DNA of 64,000 bases from Thiobacillus sp. 63-78 (GTDB lineage: Bacteria > Pseudomonadota > Gammaproteobacteria > Burkholderiales > Thiobacillaceae). Location of the stretch: NCBI GenBank assembly GCA_001899765.1, contig MKWM01000011.1:35422-99421 (forward strand). Direction: 5' to 3'. Of this stretch, positions 30,832 through 40,504 are shown piece by piece (positions within the stretch are counted from its first letter, which is position 1; the number at the start of each line of letters is the position of its first letter). The translations under genes were made by a program, and so were the position numbers. The notes below the pieces were generated by a model. It saw only the letters and a program-made list of their open reading frames with translations. It was not told the DNA's origin and searched no databases.

Positions 30832-33800
30832 ATGCAAGTGACCCGGAGACAGTTTTTCAGAATATGTGCAGCGGGGGTCGGCAGTTCCAGCCTCGCGGCA
30901 CTGGGTTTCGCACCCGGCGAAGCGCTGGCGGAGGTGCGGGCATTCAAGCTGGCGCGTACAACCGAAACCCGCAACACCTGCCCTTACTGCTCGGTGGGCT
31001 GCGGCCTCCTGATGTACAGCCTGGGCGACAACGCCAAGAACACCCGGGGCAAGATCATCCATGTCGAGGGCGACCCCGATCATCCGGTCAATCGTGGCAC
31101 CCTGTGTCCCAAAGGCGCCGGCCTGCTCGATTTCGTGAACAGCCCCCACCGCCTGCAATACCCGCAATACCGGGCGCCGGGCAGCAAGGAATGGACACGA
31201 ATTTCGTGGGACGATGCGTTCAGCCGCATCGCCAGGCTGATGAAGGATGACCGCGACAAGCATTTCATCGCGAAGAACGACAAGGGCGAAACGGTGAACC
31301 GCTGGCTCAGCACCGGATTTCTCGCCGCCTCGGCATCCAGCAACGAAACCGGCTACCTGACGTATAAGGTCGTCCGTAGCATGGGGATACTCGGATTCGA
31401 CAATCAGGCACGTGTCTGACACGGCCCGACGGTGGCAAGTCTTGCCCCGACGTTTGGCCGAGGAGCGATGACCAACCATTGGGTTGACATCAAGAACACG
31501 GACCTGGTTCTGATCATGGGCGGCAATGCCGCCGAGGCGCACCCCTGCGGATTCAAGTGGGTGACCGAGGCGAAAGCACACCGCAAGGCGCGTCTGATCG
31601 TGGTTGATCCACGCTTCACCCGCTCGGCAGCGATGTCCGATTTCTATGCGCCGATTCGTGCCGGTTCCGACATTGCCTTTCTCGGCGGGGTCATCAACTA
31701 CCTGCTCGGCCACGACAGGATTCATCACGAATACGTGAAGCACTACACCGATTTCAGTTTCCTGGTGAAAGACGAGTTTGCCTTCGCGAACGGCCTGTTC
31801 ACGGGTTACGACGCGGAGAAGCGCAAGTACGACAAGTCGTCCTGGGGCTATCAGATCGGCGACGATGGCTACGTCAGGGTCGACCCCACGCTGCAGAACC
31901 CGCGCTGCGTCTACCAGTTGATGAAGGCACATTACAGTCGCTATACGCCGGAAATGGTCGCAACCATCTGCGGCACTCCGAAGGAGGCCTTCCTCAAGGT
32001 GTGCGCCGCGATCGCCGATACTGCGGCGCCCGACAAGACCATGACCATCATGTATGCGCTGGGCTGGACCCAGCACTCGGTGGGATCGCAGATGATCCGC
32101 ACCGGCGCAATGGTGCAATTGCTTCTGGGCAACATCGGCGTGGCGGGCGGCGGCATGAATGCGCTGCGCGGGCATTCCAACATCCAGGGACTGACCGATC
32201 TGGGGCTTCTGTCCAACCTCATGCCGGGCTATCTGACGCTGCCGAACGACGCTGAACAGGACTACGCGGCCTATGTCGGCAAGCGTACGCTCAAACCTCT
32301 GCGGCCGGGACAGCTTTCCTACTGGCAGAACTATCCCCGCTTTCACGTCAGCCTCATGAAGGCCTGGTTCGGCGATGCCGTGACCGCGGACAATAACTGG
32401 GGTTACGACTGGCTACCCAAGCTCGACAAGGGCTACGATCTCATGCAGATGTTCGAGGACATGGGCCAGGGCAAGGTCAACGGCTACGTCTGCCAGGGTT
32501 TCAACCCGCTCGGCTCGGCGCCATGCAAGGTCAAGGTGTCGAATTCGCTGTCCAAACTGAAATTCATGGTCGTCATCGATCCGCTCGTGACTGAAACCTC
32601 GGAGTTCTGGCAGAACCACGGTGAGTACAACGACGTCGATCCGGCCAAGATCCAGACCGAAGTGTTCCGCCTGCCGTCGACCTGCTTTGCCGAGGAGAAC
32701 GGCAGCCTGATCAACTCCGGGCGCTGGCTGCAATGGCACTGGAAAGCCGCCGAGCCCCCCGCGGAAACCCTGTCGGACCAGGAGATCATGGCGGGGATTT
32801 TCCTCAGGGTTCGTGCGCTGTACCAGAAGGAGGGCGGTGCCTTCCCCGACCCCATCCTCAACGTGGCCTGGAAGTACAAAATCCCGTCGTTTCCCTCGCC
32901 GGAAGAACTGGCGAGGGAGTTTTCCGGCAAGGCGCTGAAGGATGTGACCGATCCCAAGGATCCGGGCAGGGTGCTGGTCAAGGCCGGCGAGCAGTTAAGC
33001 GGCTTTGCCGACTTGCGCGACGACGGCTCGACCTCGTGTGGCTGCTGGCTCTTTGCCGGTTCCTGGAGCGAAAAAGGCAACCTGATGGCGCGGCGCGACA
33101 ACGCCGACCCCTACGGCGTCGGCCAGACGCTCAACTGGGCGTATGCCTGGCCGGCCAACCGTCGCATCCTGTACAACCGCGCGTCGTGCGACCCGAGCGG
33201 GAAACCCTACGACCCGACGCGGGCGATCGTTGCCTGGGATGCGGCAGCGGGCAAATGGGGCGGCGCGGACGTGCCTGACTTCAAGATCGATTCGGCGCCG
33301 CAGGACGGGATGAATCCTTTCATCATGAACCCCGAAGGCGTGGCGCGTTTCTTCGCGGTGGACGCGATGGCGGAAGGGCCTTTCCCCGAGCACTACGAAC
33401 CTTTCGAGACGCCGCTGGCGGTCAATCCGCTGTCTCCCAAAAATCCCGAGGTGCGTTCCAACCCGGCGGCGCGCGTGTTCAAGGATATCTGGCCGACGCT
33501 TGGCAAGCCCGATGCGTTTCCGTACGTCTGCACGACCTACCGGCTCACCGAGCATTTCCATTTCTGGACGCAGCACGTGCGCCTGGACGCCATCCTACAG
33601 CCGGAGCAGTTCGTCGAGATCGGCGAGGAACTGGCGAAGGAAAAGGGCATCAAGGCCGGCGACCATGTACGGGTGAAGTCGAGCCATGGCTTCATCGTCG
33701 CGGTGGCGGTGGTCACCAAACGCCTGAAGGCCCTCACCATCGACGGCAGGAAGACGCATACGGTGGGCGTCCCCATACACTGGGGATTCATGGGTCTGAC

Positions 33801-33903
33801 GAGAAATGGCTACATCGCCAACACCCTGACCCCCTACGTGGCCGACGCCAATTCCCAGACACCCGAGTTCAAGGCGTTTCTGGTGAATCTCGAGAAAGTC
33901 TAG
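30832..33903 (+). CDS. fdnG: Formate dehydrogenase-N-type alpha subunit, selenocysteine-containing
   Basis: 1023 aa when the TGA at 31417-31419 is read as selenocysteine (codon 196, the same position as Sec196 in E. coli FdnG). Tat signal VTRRQFFRICAAGVG. The [4Fe-4S] cysteines are C50, C53, C57 and C92, again E. coli numbering. Around Sec the sequence is NQARV-U-HGPTVASLAP. C-terminal molybdopterin-binding domain (TYRLTEHFHFWTQHV and GVPIHWGFMG). A SECIS-like hairpin follows the TGA. GGAGG precedes the ATG at 30832. Oxidises formate in the periplasm; first gene of fdnGHI-fdhE-selAB-selC. Automated calling would split it at 31419. Confidence 0.96.
31417..31448 (+). promoter_or_regulatory. UGA selenocysteine codon and bacterial SECIS element in fdnG
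   Basis: The TGA at 31417-31419 is followed after about 14 nt by a hairpin with stem GGCAA (31434-31438) and TTGCC (31442-31446) and a GUC-type apical loop. The segment just after TGA, CACGGCCC, equals that of E. coli fdhF/fdnG SECIS. SelB (37902-39806) would bind this structure. Confidence 0.88.
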
Positions 33904-33912
33904 GAGGCGACC

Positions 33913-34788
33913 ATGGCACTGCAATCCCTCGACATCAAGGCCCGGTCCGCCACGACGACCCCACCGCCCGACGTGCGCGCCAGAGGCGCGGTTCCTGTCG
34001 CCAAACTGATCGACATTTCCAAGTGCATCGGCTGCAAGGCCTGCCAGGTGGCATGCATGGAATGGAATGACCTGCGCGACGAGGTCGGCACCAACGCCGG
34101 CACCTACGACAACCCGCGTGATCTGACGGCCCAGTCGTGGACGGTGATGCGCTTCTCCGAAGTGGAAGTGGAGCAGGATCGGCTGGAATGGCTCATCCGC
34201 AAGGACGGCTGCATGCATTGTGCCGATCCGGGCTGTCTGAAAGCCTGCCCGGCGCCGGGAGCGATCGTCCAGTACGCGAACGGCATCGTCGATTTTCACG
34301 AGGAACACTGTATCGGCTGCGGGTATTGCATCACTGGCTGCCCTTTCAATATTCCGCGCATTTCGCAGAAGGACAGCAAGGCCTACAAGTGCACCTTGTG
34401 TTCCGACCGCGTAGCCATCGGCCTGGAGCCCGCCTGCATCAAGACCTGTCCGACTGGCGCCCTGGTGTTCGGAACCAAGGATGACATGGTTCTTCACGCC
34501 GAAGGGCGTATCGCCGATCTCAAGGAGCGCGGCTATAGCCATGCGGCGTTATACGATCCCAAGGGGGTCGGCGGCACGCACGTGATGTATGTGCTGCAGC
34601 ATGGCGACAAGCCCGAGTTGTACGCGAATCTGCCCAGGGATCCGAGTATCAGCCCGTTGGTCAGCCTATGGAAGGGCGTGACCAAGCCGCTCATGAGTTT
34701 TGGCCTGGGCCTGGCTGTCTTTGCCGGGTTCTTCCATTACGTGACGGCAGGTCCCAAGGAGGTGGAGGAAGAAGAAAAGACGGATTGA
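33913..34788 (+). CDS. fdnH: Formate dehydrogenase iron-sulfur beta subunit
   Basis: 291 aa. Four ferredoxin-like cysteine groups: [50 protein letters not shown] and CTLCSDRV...[10 protein letters not shown], enough for four [4Fe-4S] clusters. A C-terminal membrane helix ([18 protein letters not shown]) anchors it, as in E. coli FdnH. RBS GGAGGCGACC precedes the ATG, 9 nt after fdnG. Passes electrons from FdnG to FdnI. Confidence 0.96.
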   Translation: MALQSLDIKARSATTTPPPDVRARGAVPVAKLIDISKCIGCKACQVACMEWNDLRDEVGTNAGTYDNPRDLTAQSWTVMRFSEVEVEQDRLEWLIRKDGCMHCADPGCLKACPAPGAIVQYANGIVDFHEEHCIGCGYCITGCPFNIPRISQKDSKAYKCTLCSDRVAIGLEPACIKTCPTGALVFGTKDDMVLHAEGRIADLKERGYSHAALYDPKGVGGTHVMYVLQHGDKPELYANLPRDPSISPLVSLWKGVTKPLMSFGLGLAVFAGFFHYVTAGPKEVEEEEKTD

Positions 34789-34830
34789 ATGATCCGTTTC
34801 CCTTCACTTTTCCACCCTCAAGGAGCGATC

Positions 34831-35448
34831 ATGAGCAAGCCTGTACAACGCTACACCGCCCGGGAACGCAGCAACCACTGGATCGTGGCCATCGCCTTCG
34901 TCCTGGCCGGCCTGTCGGGGCTGGCGCTGTTCCATCCGGCCTTTTTCTTCCTGACGAATCTGTTTGGTGGCGGTCCCTGGACCCGCATCCTGCACCCCTT
35001 CATCGGTGTGGTGCTGTTCCTGTTTTTCATGGCCATGGCGGCGAGATTCTGGCGCTTCAACCATTTCACGGCCGCCGATCGTCAGTGGATGGCACGCATC
35101 GGGGATGTCATCAGGAATCGCGACCGGGGATTGCCTGAAATCGGCAAGTACAACGCCGGACAGAAGTATCTGTTCTGGACGATGGTGGTGAGTATTCCCC
35201 TGTTACTGCTGTCGGGTATCGTGGTCTGGCAACCCTGGTTTGCGCCGTATTTCCCCATCTGGCTATTGCGCATTGCCGTGGTCGTCCATGCGCTGGCTGC
35301 CTGGATCATGATTCTCGGCATTATCGTGCATGTCTATGCGGCCATCTGGGTCAAGGGCTCGGTTCGCGCCATGACGCGCGGCACGGTTTCCGAGGCATGG
35401 GCCAAACATCATCATCGCGCCTGGTATCGCCAGATGACCGGCAAGTGA
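34831..35448 (+). CDS. fdnI: Formate dehydrogenase cytochrome b556 gamma subunit
   Basis: 205 aa with four membrane helices. Haem-b histidines are expected in RSNHWIVAIAFVLAGL, RILHPFIGVVLF, VVVHALAAWIMILG and IIVHVYAAIWVKGS. Delivers electrons to the quinone pool. The start at 34831 is set by AAGGAGCGATC; an ATG at 34789 directly after the fdnH stop is in frame but lacks an RBS. Confidence 0.95.
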   Translation: MSKPVQRYTARERSNHWIVAIAFVLAGLSGLALFHPAFFFLTNLFGGGPWTRILHPFIGVVLFLFFMAMAARFWRFNHFTAADRQWMARIGDVIRNRDRGLPEIGKYNAGQKYLFWTMVVSIPLLLLSGIVVWQPWFAPYFPIWLLRIAVVVHALAAWIMILGIIVHVYAAIWVKGSVRAMTRGTVSEAWAKHHHRAWYRQMTGK

Positions 35449-35482
35449 TTGCAATGCATGACAAGGAAGGATCGATGCGCGC

Positions 35483-36397
35483 ATGACGACCACCCTCCTG
35501 CAGCCGGGCGAAATCGAAGCCGCGGCCGGCGATATTCCAGAGCTGCGGCTGCCTCCCGCCGATCTGTTTCTCATGCGTGCCCGCCGGCTGGAACAATTGT
35601 CCGAAGGCCATGCGCTCGGCGACTATCTGCGCTTTGTTGCGCGTCTCGCGCATGCCCAGCAGGCGGCACTGGACGCCGGGCCGGCGGGAGAGCCGCCCGC
35701 GGCCGACAGGCTTGCACAATGCCGCGAGTACCAGATGCCGCCGTTGGCTCCGGCCGGCCTCGCCCTGCCGGCTGGCTGGCGCGATACGGCCCGGCAGTTG
35801 GCGCAGGCGGTCAAATCAGGGCTGCCCGCTCCAGGTCAGACGGCACTGGAGCCGATCCTGAGCGGTGAGGATGCCTGGCTGGATGCGCAGGCCGTTCAAC
35901 TGTTCGAGGGGCACACCCAGGCACTCGACGCCGCCATTGCGCCGGTGATCGGTGCTGCCCTGCAAGTGCACTGGAGTCATCTGGCACGCCAGCTCCATCC
36001 CGCTCAAGTGGCGCGACCCGAGCACCCCAACCTGTGCCCGGTATGCGGGTCACACCCGGTCAGTTCGATGGTGCGCATTGGCGGCGCTGAAAATGGCTTG
36101 CGCTATCTGCATTGCACCCTGTGTAATTCGGAATGGCACGTGGTGCGCGCCAAATGCAGCAACTGCGACAACACCCGCGACATCGCCTGTTATCACCTTG
36201 AAGGAAAGGACCGGCTGGTGCAGGCCGAGAGCTGTCCGGAGTGCCAGACCTATCTGAAAGTCATCCATCAGGAAAAGGATCCGCAGGCCGACCCAGTGGC
36301 CGACGACCTCGCCACCCTGACGCTCGATCTGCTCATGGACGAAGCGGGCTTTGCCCGCAGCGGAATCAACTGGTATCTGATCCACGGCCCCGCCTGA
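35483..36397 (+). CDS. fdhE: Formate dehydrogenase accessory protein FdhE
   Basis: 304 aa cytoplasmic maturation factor for respiratory formate dehydrogenases, needed in E. coli for activation of FdnG/FdoG. Four C-x2-C pairs sit in the second half: [24 protein letters not shown] and CPECQTYLK, consistent with a rubredoxin-like iron site. It follows fdnI by 34 bp. Its stop is followed at once by the heptanucleotide repeat tract. Confidence 0.94.
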   Translation: MTTTLLQPGEIEAAAGDIPELRLPPADLFLMRARRLEQLSEGHALGDYLRFVARLAHAQQAALDAGPAGEPPAADRLAQCREYQMPPLAPAGLALPAGWRDTARQLAQAVKSGLPAPGQTALEPILSGEDAWLDAQAVQLFEGHTQALDAAIAPVIGAALQVHWSHLARQLHPAQVARPEHPNLCPVCGSHPVSSMVRIGGAENGLRYLHCTLCNSEWHVVRAKCSNCDNTRDIACYHLEGKDRLVQAESCPECQTYLKVIHQEKDPQADPVADDLATLTLDLLMDEAGFARSGINWYLIHGPA

Positions 36398-36403
36398 CTG
36401 CTC

Positions 36404-36480
36404 GCCACTCACCACTCACCACTCACCACTCACCACTCACCACTCACCACTCACCACTCATCACTCATCACTCATCACTC
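36404..36480. repeat. Heptanucleotide tandem repeat (ACCACTC)n between fdhE and selA
   Basis: Eleven contiguous 7-bp units: one GCCACTC, seven ACCACTC and three ATCACTC. It starts 7 bp after the fdhE stop and ends 21 bp before the selA start. Seven is not a multiple of three, so changes in copy number would shift any frame read through it. One frame runs through the tract without a stop into selA. Confidence 0.9.
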
Positions 36481-36501
36481 ACCAACCAGGGATTGTCTAT
36501 C

Positions 36502-37905
36502 GTGCATAGCGCCCCCCGTCCGCCCTCGGTCGATCGTGTCCTCAACTGGACGGCCGTTTCCCCGCTGATAGCCGAGTATGGCCGCGAATCGGTGCTGGCC
36601 GGCGTGCGCAGCGTGCTCGACCGTGTCCGACGGGCGGCGCGCAGCGGCGACCGGGTCGATTACACCGAACCTGCGGTGACGGCCCGGCTTGCCACGCATT
36701 TGTCGCAGCACCATGCGCCCCGCCTGAAGCGGGTGTTCAACCTCACCGGCACGGTGCTGCATACCAACCTGGGACGCGCGCCGCTGCCGGAAGAAGCAGT
36801 GGAGGCGCTGCTGCTGGCTGCGCGCCATCCTTGCGCGCTGGAATACGACCTTGCAACCGGTGGTCGCGGCGACCGCGACGACGTCGTGGAATCGGTGCTG
36901 TGCGAACTCACCGGCGCCGAAGCCGCGACCGTGGTCAATAACAACGCGGCAGCGGTGTTCCTGCTGCTCAACACGCTTGCCCTGCGCAGGCAGGTGATCG
37001 TCTCGCGCGGTGAACTGGTGGAAATCGGCGGCGCGTTCCGCGTGCCGGACATCATGAGTCGCGCCGGCGCGAAGCTGGTCGAGGTCGGCACCACCAATCG
37101 CACCCATCTGCGCGACTTCGAAGATGCCATCGGCCCGCGCAGCGCCATGCTGATGAAGGTGCATGCCAGCAACTACGCCATCCGGGGATTTACCGCCAGC
37201 GTGCCGGAGACGGAACTGGCGCAGCTTGCGCACGCGCGCGGCCTGCCGTTCGTGATCGATCTGGGCAGCGGCACGCTCACCGATCTGGCGCGCTTCGGCC
37301 TGCCGCACGAACCGACGCCCCAGGAGTCGCTGGCAGCCGGGGCCGACCTGATCAGTTTCAGCGGCGACAAGCTGCTGGGCGGGCCGCAGGCCGGCATCCT
37401 GCTCGGCCGCCGCGCGCTGATCCAGCGCATCAAGAAAAACCCGCTCAAGCGCGCGCTGCGCGTCGGCAAGCTGACACTGGCGGCGCTCGAAGCGGTGCTG
37501 CGTCTGTATCGCGATCCCGACCGTCTGGGCGATCGGCTCACCACGCTGCGTCTGCTGACCCGGCCGCCGGACGACATCAGGATGCAGGCCGAGCGTCTGC
37601 TGCCGCACCTGCAGCAGGCGCTGCTCGATTGGCCGGTGCGCGTGTCCGCCGAACCGGCGCTGTCGCAGATCGGCAGCGGCTCGCTGCCGATCGACCGATT
37701 GCCGAGCCACGCCTTGGTGGTGCGGCCGGGTACCCGGAAACGCGGCGTGCTGCACGAGATCGAAGCGGCGCTGCGCGGGCTGCCCGTGCCCGCGATCGGC
37801 CGCATCGCCGACGGCGCCTTGCGGCTCGACCTGCGCTGTCTTGCCGTAGAAGACGAAGCGGATTTCCTGGCCCAGCTCGCAGCGCTGACGGCAGCCCGGA
37901 CATGA
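36502..37905 (+). CDS. selA: L-seryl-tRNA(Sec) selenium transferase
   Basis: 467 aa (E. coli SelA is 463). PLP enzyme converting Ser-tRNA(Sec) to Sec-tRNA(Sec) with selenophosphate. The PLP lysine is in [18 protein letters not shown]-terminal RVLNW and HTNLGRAPL are typical. I chose the GTG at 36502 ([16 protein letters not shown]), with AGGGA upstream; TTG at 36493 is an in-frame alternative. The 3' end overlaps selB by 4 nt. The reading frame also runs upstream across the heptad repeat; that part is not protein. Confidence 0.96.
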   Translation: MHSAPRPPSVDRVLNWTAVSPLIAEYGRESVLAGVRSVLDRVRRAARSGDRVDYTEPAVTARLATHLSQHHAPRLKRVFNLTGTVLHTNLGRAPLPEEAVEALLLAARHPCALEYDLATGGRGDRDDVVESVLCELTGAEAATVVNNNAAAVFLLLNTLALRRQVIVSRGELVEIGGAFRVPDIMSRAGAKLVEVGTTNRTHLRDFEDAIGPRSAMLMKVHASNYAIRGFTASVPETELAQLAHARGLPFVIDLGSGTLTDLARFGLPHEPTPQESLAAGADLISFSGDKLLGGPQAGILLGRRALIQRIKKNPLKRALRVGKLTLAALEAVLRLYRDPDRLGDRLTTLRLLTRPPDDIRMQAERLLPHLQQALLDWPVRVSAEPALSQIGSGSLPIDRLPSHALVVRPGTRKRGVLHEIEAALRGLPVPAIGRIADGALRLDLRCLAVEDEADFLAQLAALTAART

Positions 37906-39806
37906 TCGTCGGCACCGCCGGACACATCGATCACGGCAAGACGACACTGGTGCATGCGCTCACCGGCATCGACACCGATCGGCTCGCCGCCGAGAAGGCA
38001 CGCGGTATTTCGATCGAACTGGGGTATGCCTACCAGCCGCTGGCCAGCGGCGGGGTACTGGGTTTCATCGACGTGCCCGGTCATGAGCGCTTCATCCACA
38101 CCATGCTCGCCGGCGCGGCCGGGATCGACTTCGCCCTGCTGGTGGTGGCGGCGGATGATGGCGTGATGCCGCAAACGCACGAACATCTCGCCATTCTTCA
38201 CCTGCTCGGCATTGCGCGCGGCACGGTGGCGCTGACCAAGATCGACCGGGTCGAACCCGGACGGCTCGTCGAGGTCGAGCGCGAGCTGCATCAACTGCTG
38301 GCCGAAACGGCACTCGCAAACATCCCTGTCTTTCCGGTTTGCGCGCCGGGCGGGCAGGGGGTGGACGCCCTGCGCACGCATCTGCACGCAGTCGCGCAGG
38401 CCATGCCCGTGCTGGCGGCCGACGGCGGGTTCCGGCTGGCGGTCGACCGCAGCTTCACCTTGAAAGGTACGGGCACCATCGTCACCGGCACCGTATTTTC
38501 CGGCAGCGTCGAGACAGGCGACGATCTGATGGTGACACCATCCGGCCGGCCGGTGCGCCTGCGCAGCCTGCATGTGATGAACCGTCCGGCGCAGCGGGGA
38601 CAGGCGGGGCAGCGCTGTGCCCTGAACCTTCACGGCGCGGGCAAGGACGACATCGCACGGGGCGACTGGATCGTGGCACCGCGCCTGCACGCGCCGAGCA
38701 CGCGGTTCGACGTGCGGCTGACGCTGTCGCCGCGGGCGCCTGCGGTGCTCACGCACTGGACCCCCGTTCACCTGCACCTGGGGGCGGCGCACGTCATGGC
38801 CCGGGTGGCGCTGCTGGAAGGCGAGAGCCTGGCCCCGGGCAGCAGCATGCTGGCGCAACTGGTTGCAGACCGTCCACTTGGCGTGCTTCACGGCGATCGT
38901 TTCGTCGTGCGCGATGCCGACGCGCGCCATACGCTCGGTGGCGGCCGGGTGTTGGACCCCGATGCGCCGGCGCGCAAGCGCAAGACCCCCTTGCGGCTGG
39001 CGGAACTCGCCGCACTGAGCCTGCCTGATCCCACGCAGTGTCTGCGCCAGCTGCTCGCGCTGCGCGGGCTCGACCTCGACCGGCTTGCCGTGCTCTGGAA
39101 CTGCAAGGATCCAGCTGCACATCTGCCTGGCGACAGCGTACGGGTGCGCGCCGGCCAGACGACCTGGGCATTTTCCGCGGTGCACTGGGCAGGTCTGCAG
39201 GACAGGCTGCATACCGATTTCACGGGTTTTCACGAACGCTTTCCCGATGAACTGGGCCCGGATGCGTCGCGCGCCCGGCGCATGTTCATGCCGATGCTGC
39301 CGGCTGCGGTGTTTGCCGTGCTGGTCGACGCCATGCTGGCGGCGGGTACCCTGCAACGCAGGGGAGCCTGGCTGCATCTGCCCACGCACAGCATTACGCT
39401 CACCCGCGAGGAGGATGCGCTCTACCGGCGCATCCTCCCCTGGCTGGCGGAAACGGCCTTCGACCCGCCCTGGGTGCGCGATCTGGCCCGGCGCGCGGGG
39501 CACGACGAGGCATCGATGCGGCGTCTGCTGCAAAAGCTGGCGCGTCAGGGCACGCTCTACCAGGTGGTGCGCGATCTGTTCTATCTGCCGGAAAGCATGG
39601 TACAACTCGCGGCGCTGGTGCGGGAACTGGAACACCTGGCCGGCGAGACGCGTGCCGCCGAATTCCGTGACCGCAGCGGCTTGAGCCGCAAACGTGCGGT
39701 GCAGGTGCTGGAATTCTTCGACCGGGTGGGCTACACGCGGCGCGTGCGCGAAGCACACAGACTGCGCAATGCGGACCTGTTTGACAGGAGGGATGCTGCC
39801 ATCTGA
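37902..39806 (+). CDS. selB: Selenocysteine-specific elongation factor SelB
   Basis: 634 aa (E. coli 614). GTPase domain: [22 protein letters not shown] and ALTKIDRV. It carries Sec-tRNA to ribosomes stalled at UGA codons with a SECIS. The C-terminal ~250 residues hold winged helices that bind SECIS (for example [32 protein letters not shown]). The ATG at 37902 overlaps the selA stop (ATGA). tRNA-Sec begins 31 bp after the stop. Confidence 0.96.
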   Translation: MIVGTAGHIDHGKTTLVHALTGIDTDRLAAEKARGISIELGYAYQPLASGGVLGFIDVPGHERFIHTMLAGAAGIDFALLVVAADDGVMPQTHEHLAILHLLGIARGTVALTKIDRVEPGRLVEVERELHQLLAETALANIPVFPVCAPGGQGVDALRTHLHAVAQAMPVLAADGGFRLAVDRSFTLKGTGTIVTGTVFSGSVETGDDLMVTPSGRPVRLRSLHVMNRPAQRGQAGQRCALNLHGAGKDDIARGDWIVAPRLHAPSTRFDVRLTLSPRAPAVLTHWTPVHLHLGAAHVMARVALLEGESLAPGSSMLAQLVADRPLGVLHGDRFVVRDADARHTLGGGRVLDPDAPARKRKTPLRLAELAALSLPDPTQCLRQLLALRGLDLDRLAVLWNCKDPAAHLPGDSVRVRAGQTTWAFSAVHWAGLQDRLHTDFTGFHERFPDELGPDASRARRMFMPMLPAAVFAVLVDAMLAAGTLQRRGAWLHLPTHSITLTREEDALYRRILPWLAETAFDPPWVRDLARRAGHDEASMRRLLQKLARQGTLYQVVRDLFYLPESMVQLAALVRELEHLAGETRAAEFRDRSGLSRKRAVQVLEFFDRVGYTRRVREAHRLRNADLFDRRDAAI

Positions 39807-39836
39807 ATCGGCCGGGTGGAGAATCAGGGTTCAACT

Positions 39837-39932
39837 GGAAGGGAAGCGTGCCTGGTGGTGCGGCCGGATTTCAAATCCGGTTGGGGGTGTCAGCCATTCC
39901 CGGGTGGGTTCGACTCCCACTCCCTTCCGCCA
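39837..39932 (+). tRNA. selC: tRNA-Sec (anticodon TCA)
   Basis: 96 nt. An 8-bp acceptor stem (39837-39844 / 39921-39928) plus a 5-bp T stem gives the 13-bp Sec hallmark. A 6-bp D stem (CGTGCC / GGTGCG) with a TGGT loop. Anticodon stem CCGGA/TCCGG with TCA at 39871-39873. A long variable arm at 39881-39903 forms a 7-bp hairpin with G-T wobbles. G discriminator and encoded CCA. A T-run follows at 39938-39943. Confidence 0.97.
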
Positions 39933-40034
39933 ACGCCTTTTTTACGGGGCCAGGCGCGGGCGCCTCTCCTCGGGGCTGATTTTTTCCATGGAGCCTGCCG
40001 TCGGCGCGAGGGTTGGTTCGACAAGCCGTGAAAT

Positions 40035-40096
40035 GTCATGGTTCCATGACCGGCGCTCGATACGGCGCGACGGACAAGCCGGGATGTCACATGACA
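40035..40096. promoter_or_regulatory. Pair of palindromes with TGTCA/TGACA ends
   Basis: GTCATGG-TT-CCATGAC at 40035-40050 is a perfect 16-bp palindrome. TGTCA-CA-TGACA at 40085-40096 is a second, near-perfect one. They share GTCA...TGAC and are spaced about 48 bp centre to centre. Possible binding sites for one dimeric regulator, far upstream of the oxygenase. Confidence 0.35.
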
Positions 40097-40445
40097 GAGT
40101 GTAACGAAAACGCACATTGTGCCCTGAATCCGGGTGTCCTCCGGCAACGGTTTCGTTTGTGATGCCGGACATGAAAACCGATTTCACCACGCCTTGAAGG
40201 GCGCCTTCGACAGGCGTGGCCGACCTCGATCCGAACCCCGCAGCGCCCCCAGAAAAATGGGTAATTTATATTGCTAATCAGATAATTAAATACACATATA
40301 AATTTATATTGTGTCTTGTCCGCGGCCGGATTCCGGGCTTCGGAGTAGGGGCGGAATTTCCCCCGATGCTTGCCTCGATGACGTGTATTCCCCCTTGATT
40401 CCAAGGCTGGTTGTGAGTTGGCACGGTTGTCGCTTTAGGCTATTC

Positions 40446-40468
40446 AACCATGCAATATTCGCATGGTT
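40446..40468. promoter_or_regulatory. Inverted repeat upstream of the Rieske oxygenase
   Basis: Exact 8-bp arms (AACCATGC / GCATGGTT) separated by AATATTC, 36 bp before the oxygenase ATG and 20 bp before its GGAGG. The placement fits an operator for a repressor. Confidence 0.45.
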
Positions 40469-40504
40469 TTATCCTGAATTACACAACCTGGAGGTAGCGC
40501 TATC

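Larger units (their letters stand above)
39933..40504. other. 572-bp intergenic region upstream of the Rieske oxygenase
   Basis: No gene seen. It starts with a T-run after tRNA-Sec. It has paired palindromes at 40035-40096 and a strongly AT-rich stretch at about 40258-40315, unlike the GC-rich surroundings. A 23-bp inverted repeat lies at 40446-40468. It probably holds the oxygenase promoter and operators. I checked short frames here and found none with coding character. Confidence 0.5.

Noticed and set aside
30802..31419. fdnG as a broken gene with a premature stop
   Set aside because: The TGA matches the Sec position of FdnG, a SECIS hairpin follows, and selA, selB and tRNA-Sec are next door.
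36404..36480. CRISPR array or direct-repeat operator
   Set aside because: Contiguous 7-bp units without spacers. It is a simple tandem repeat.
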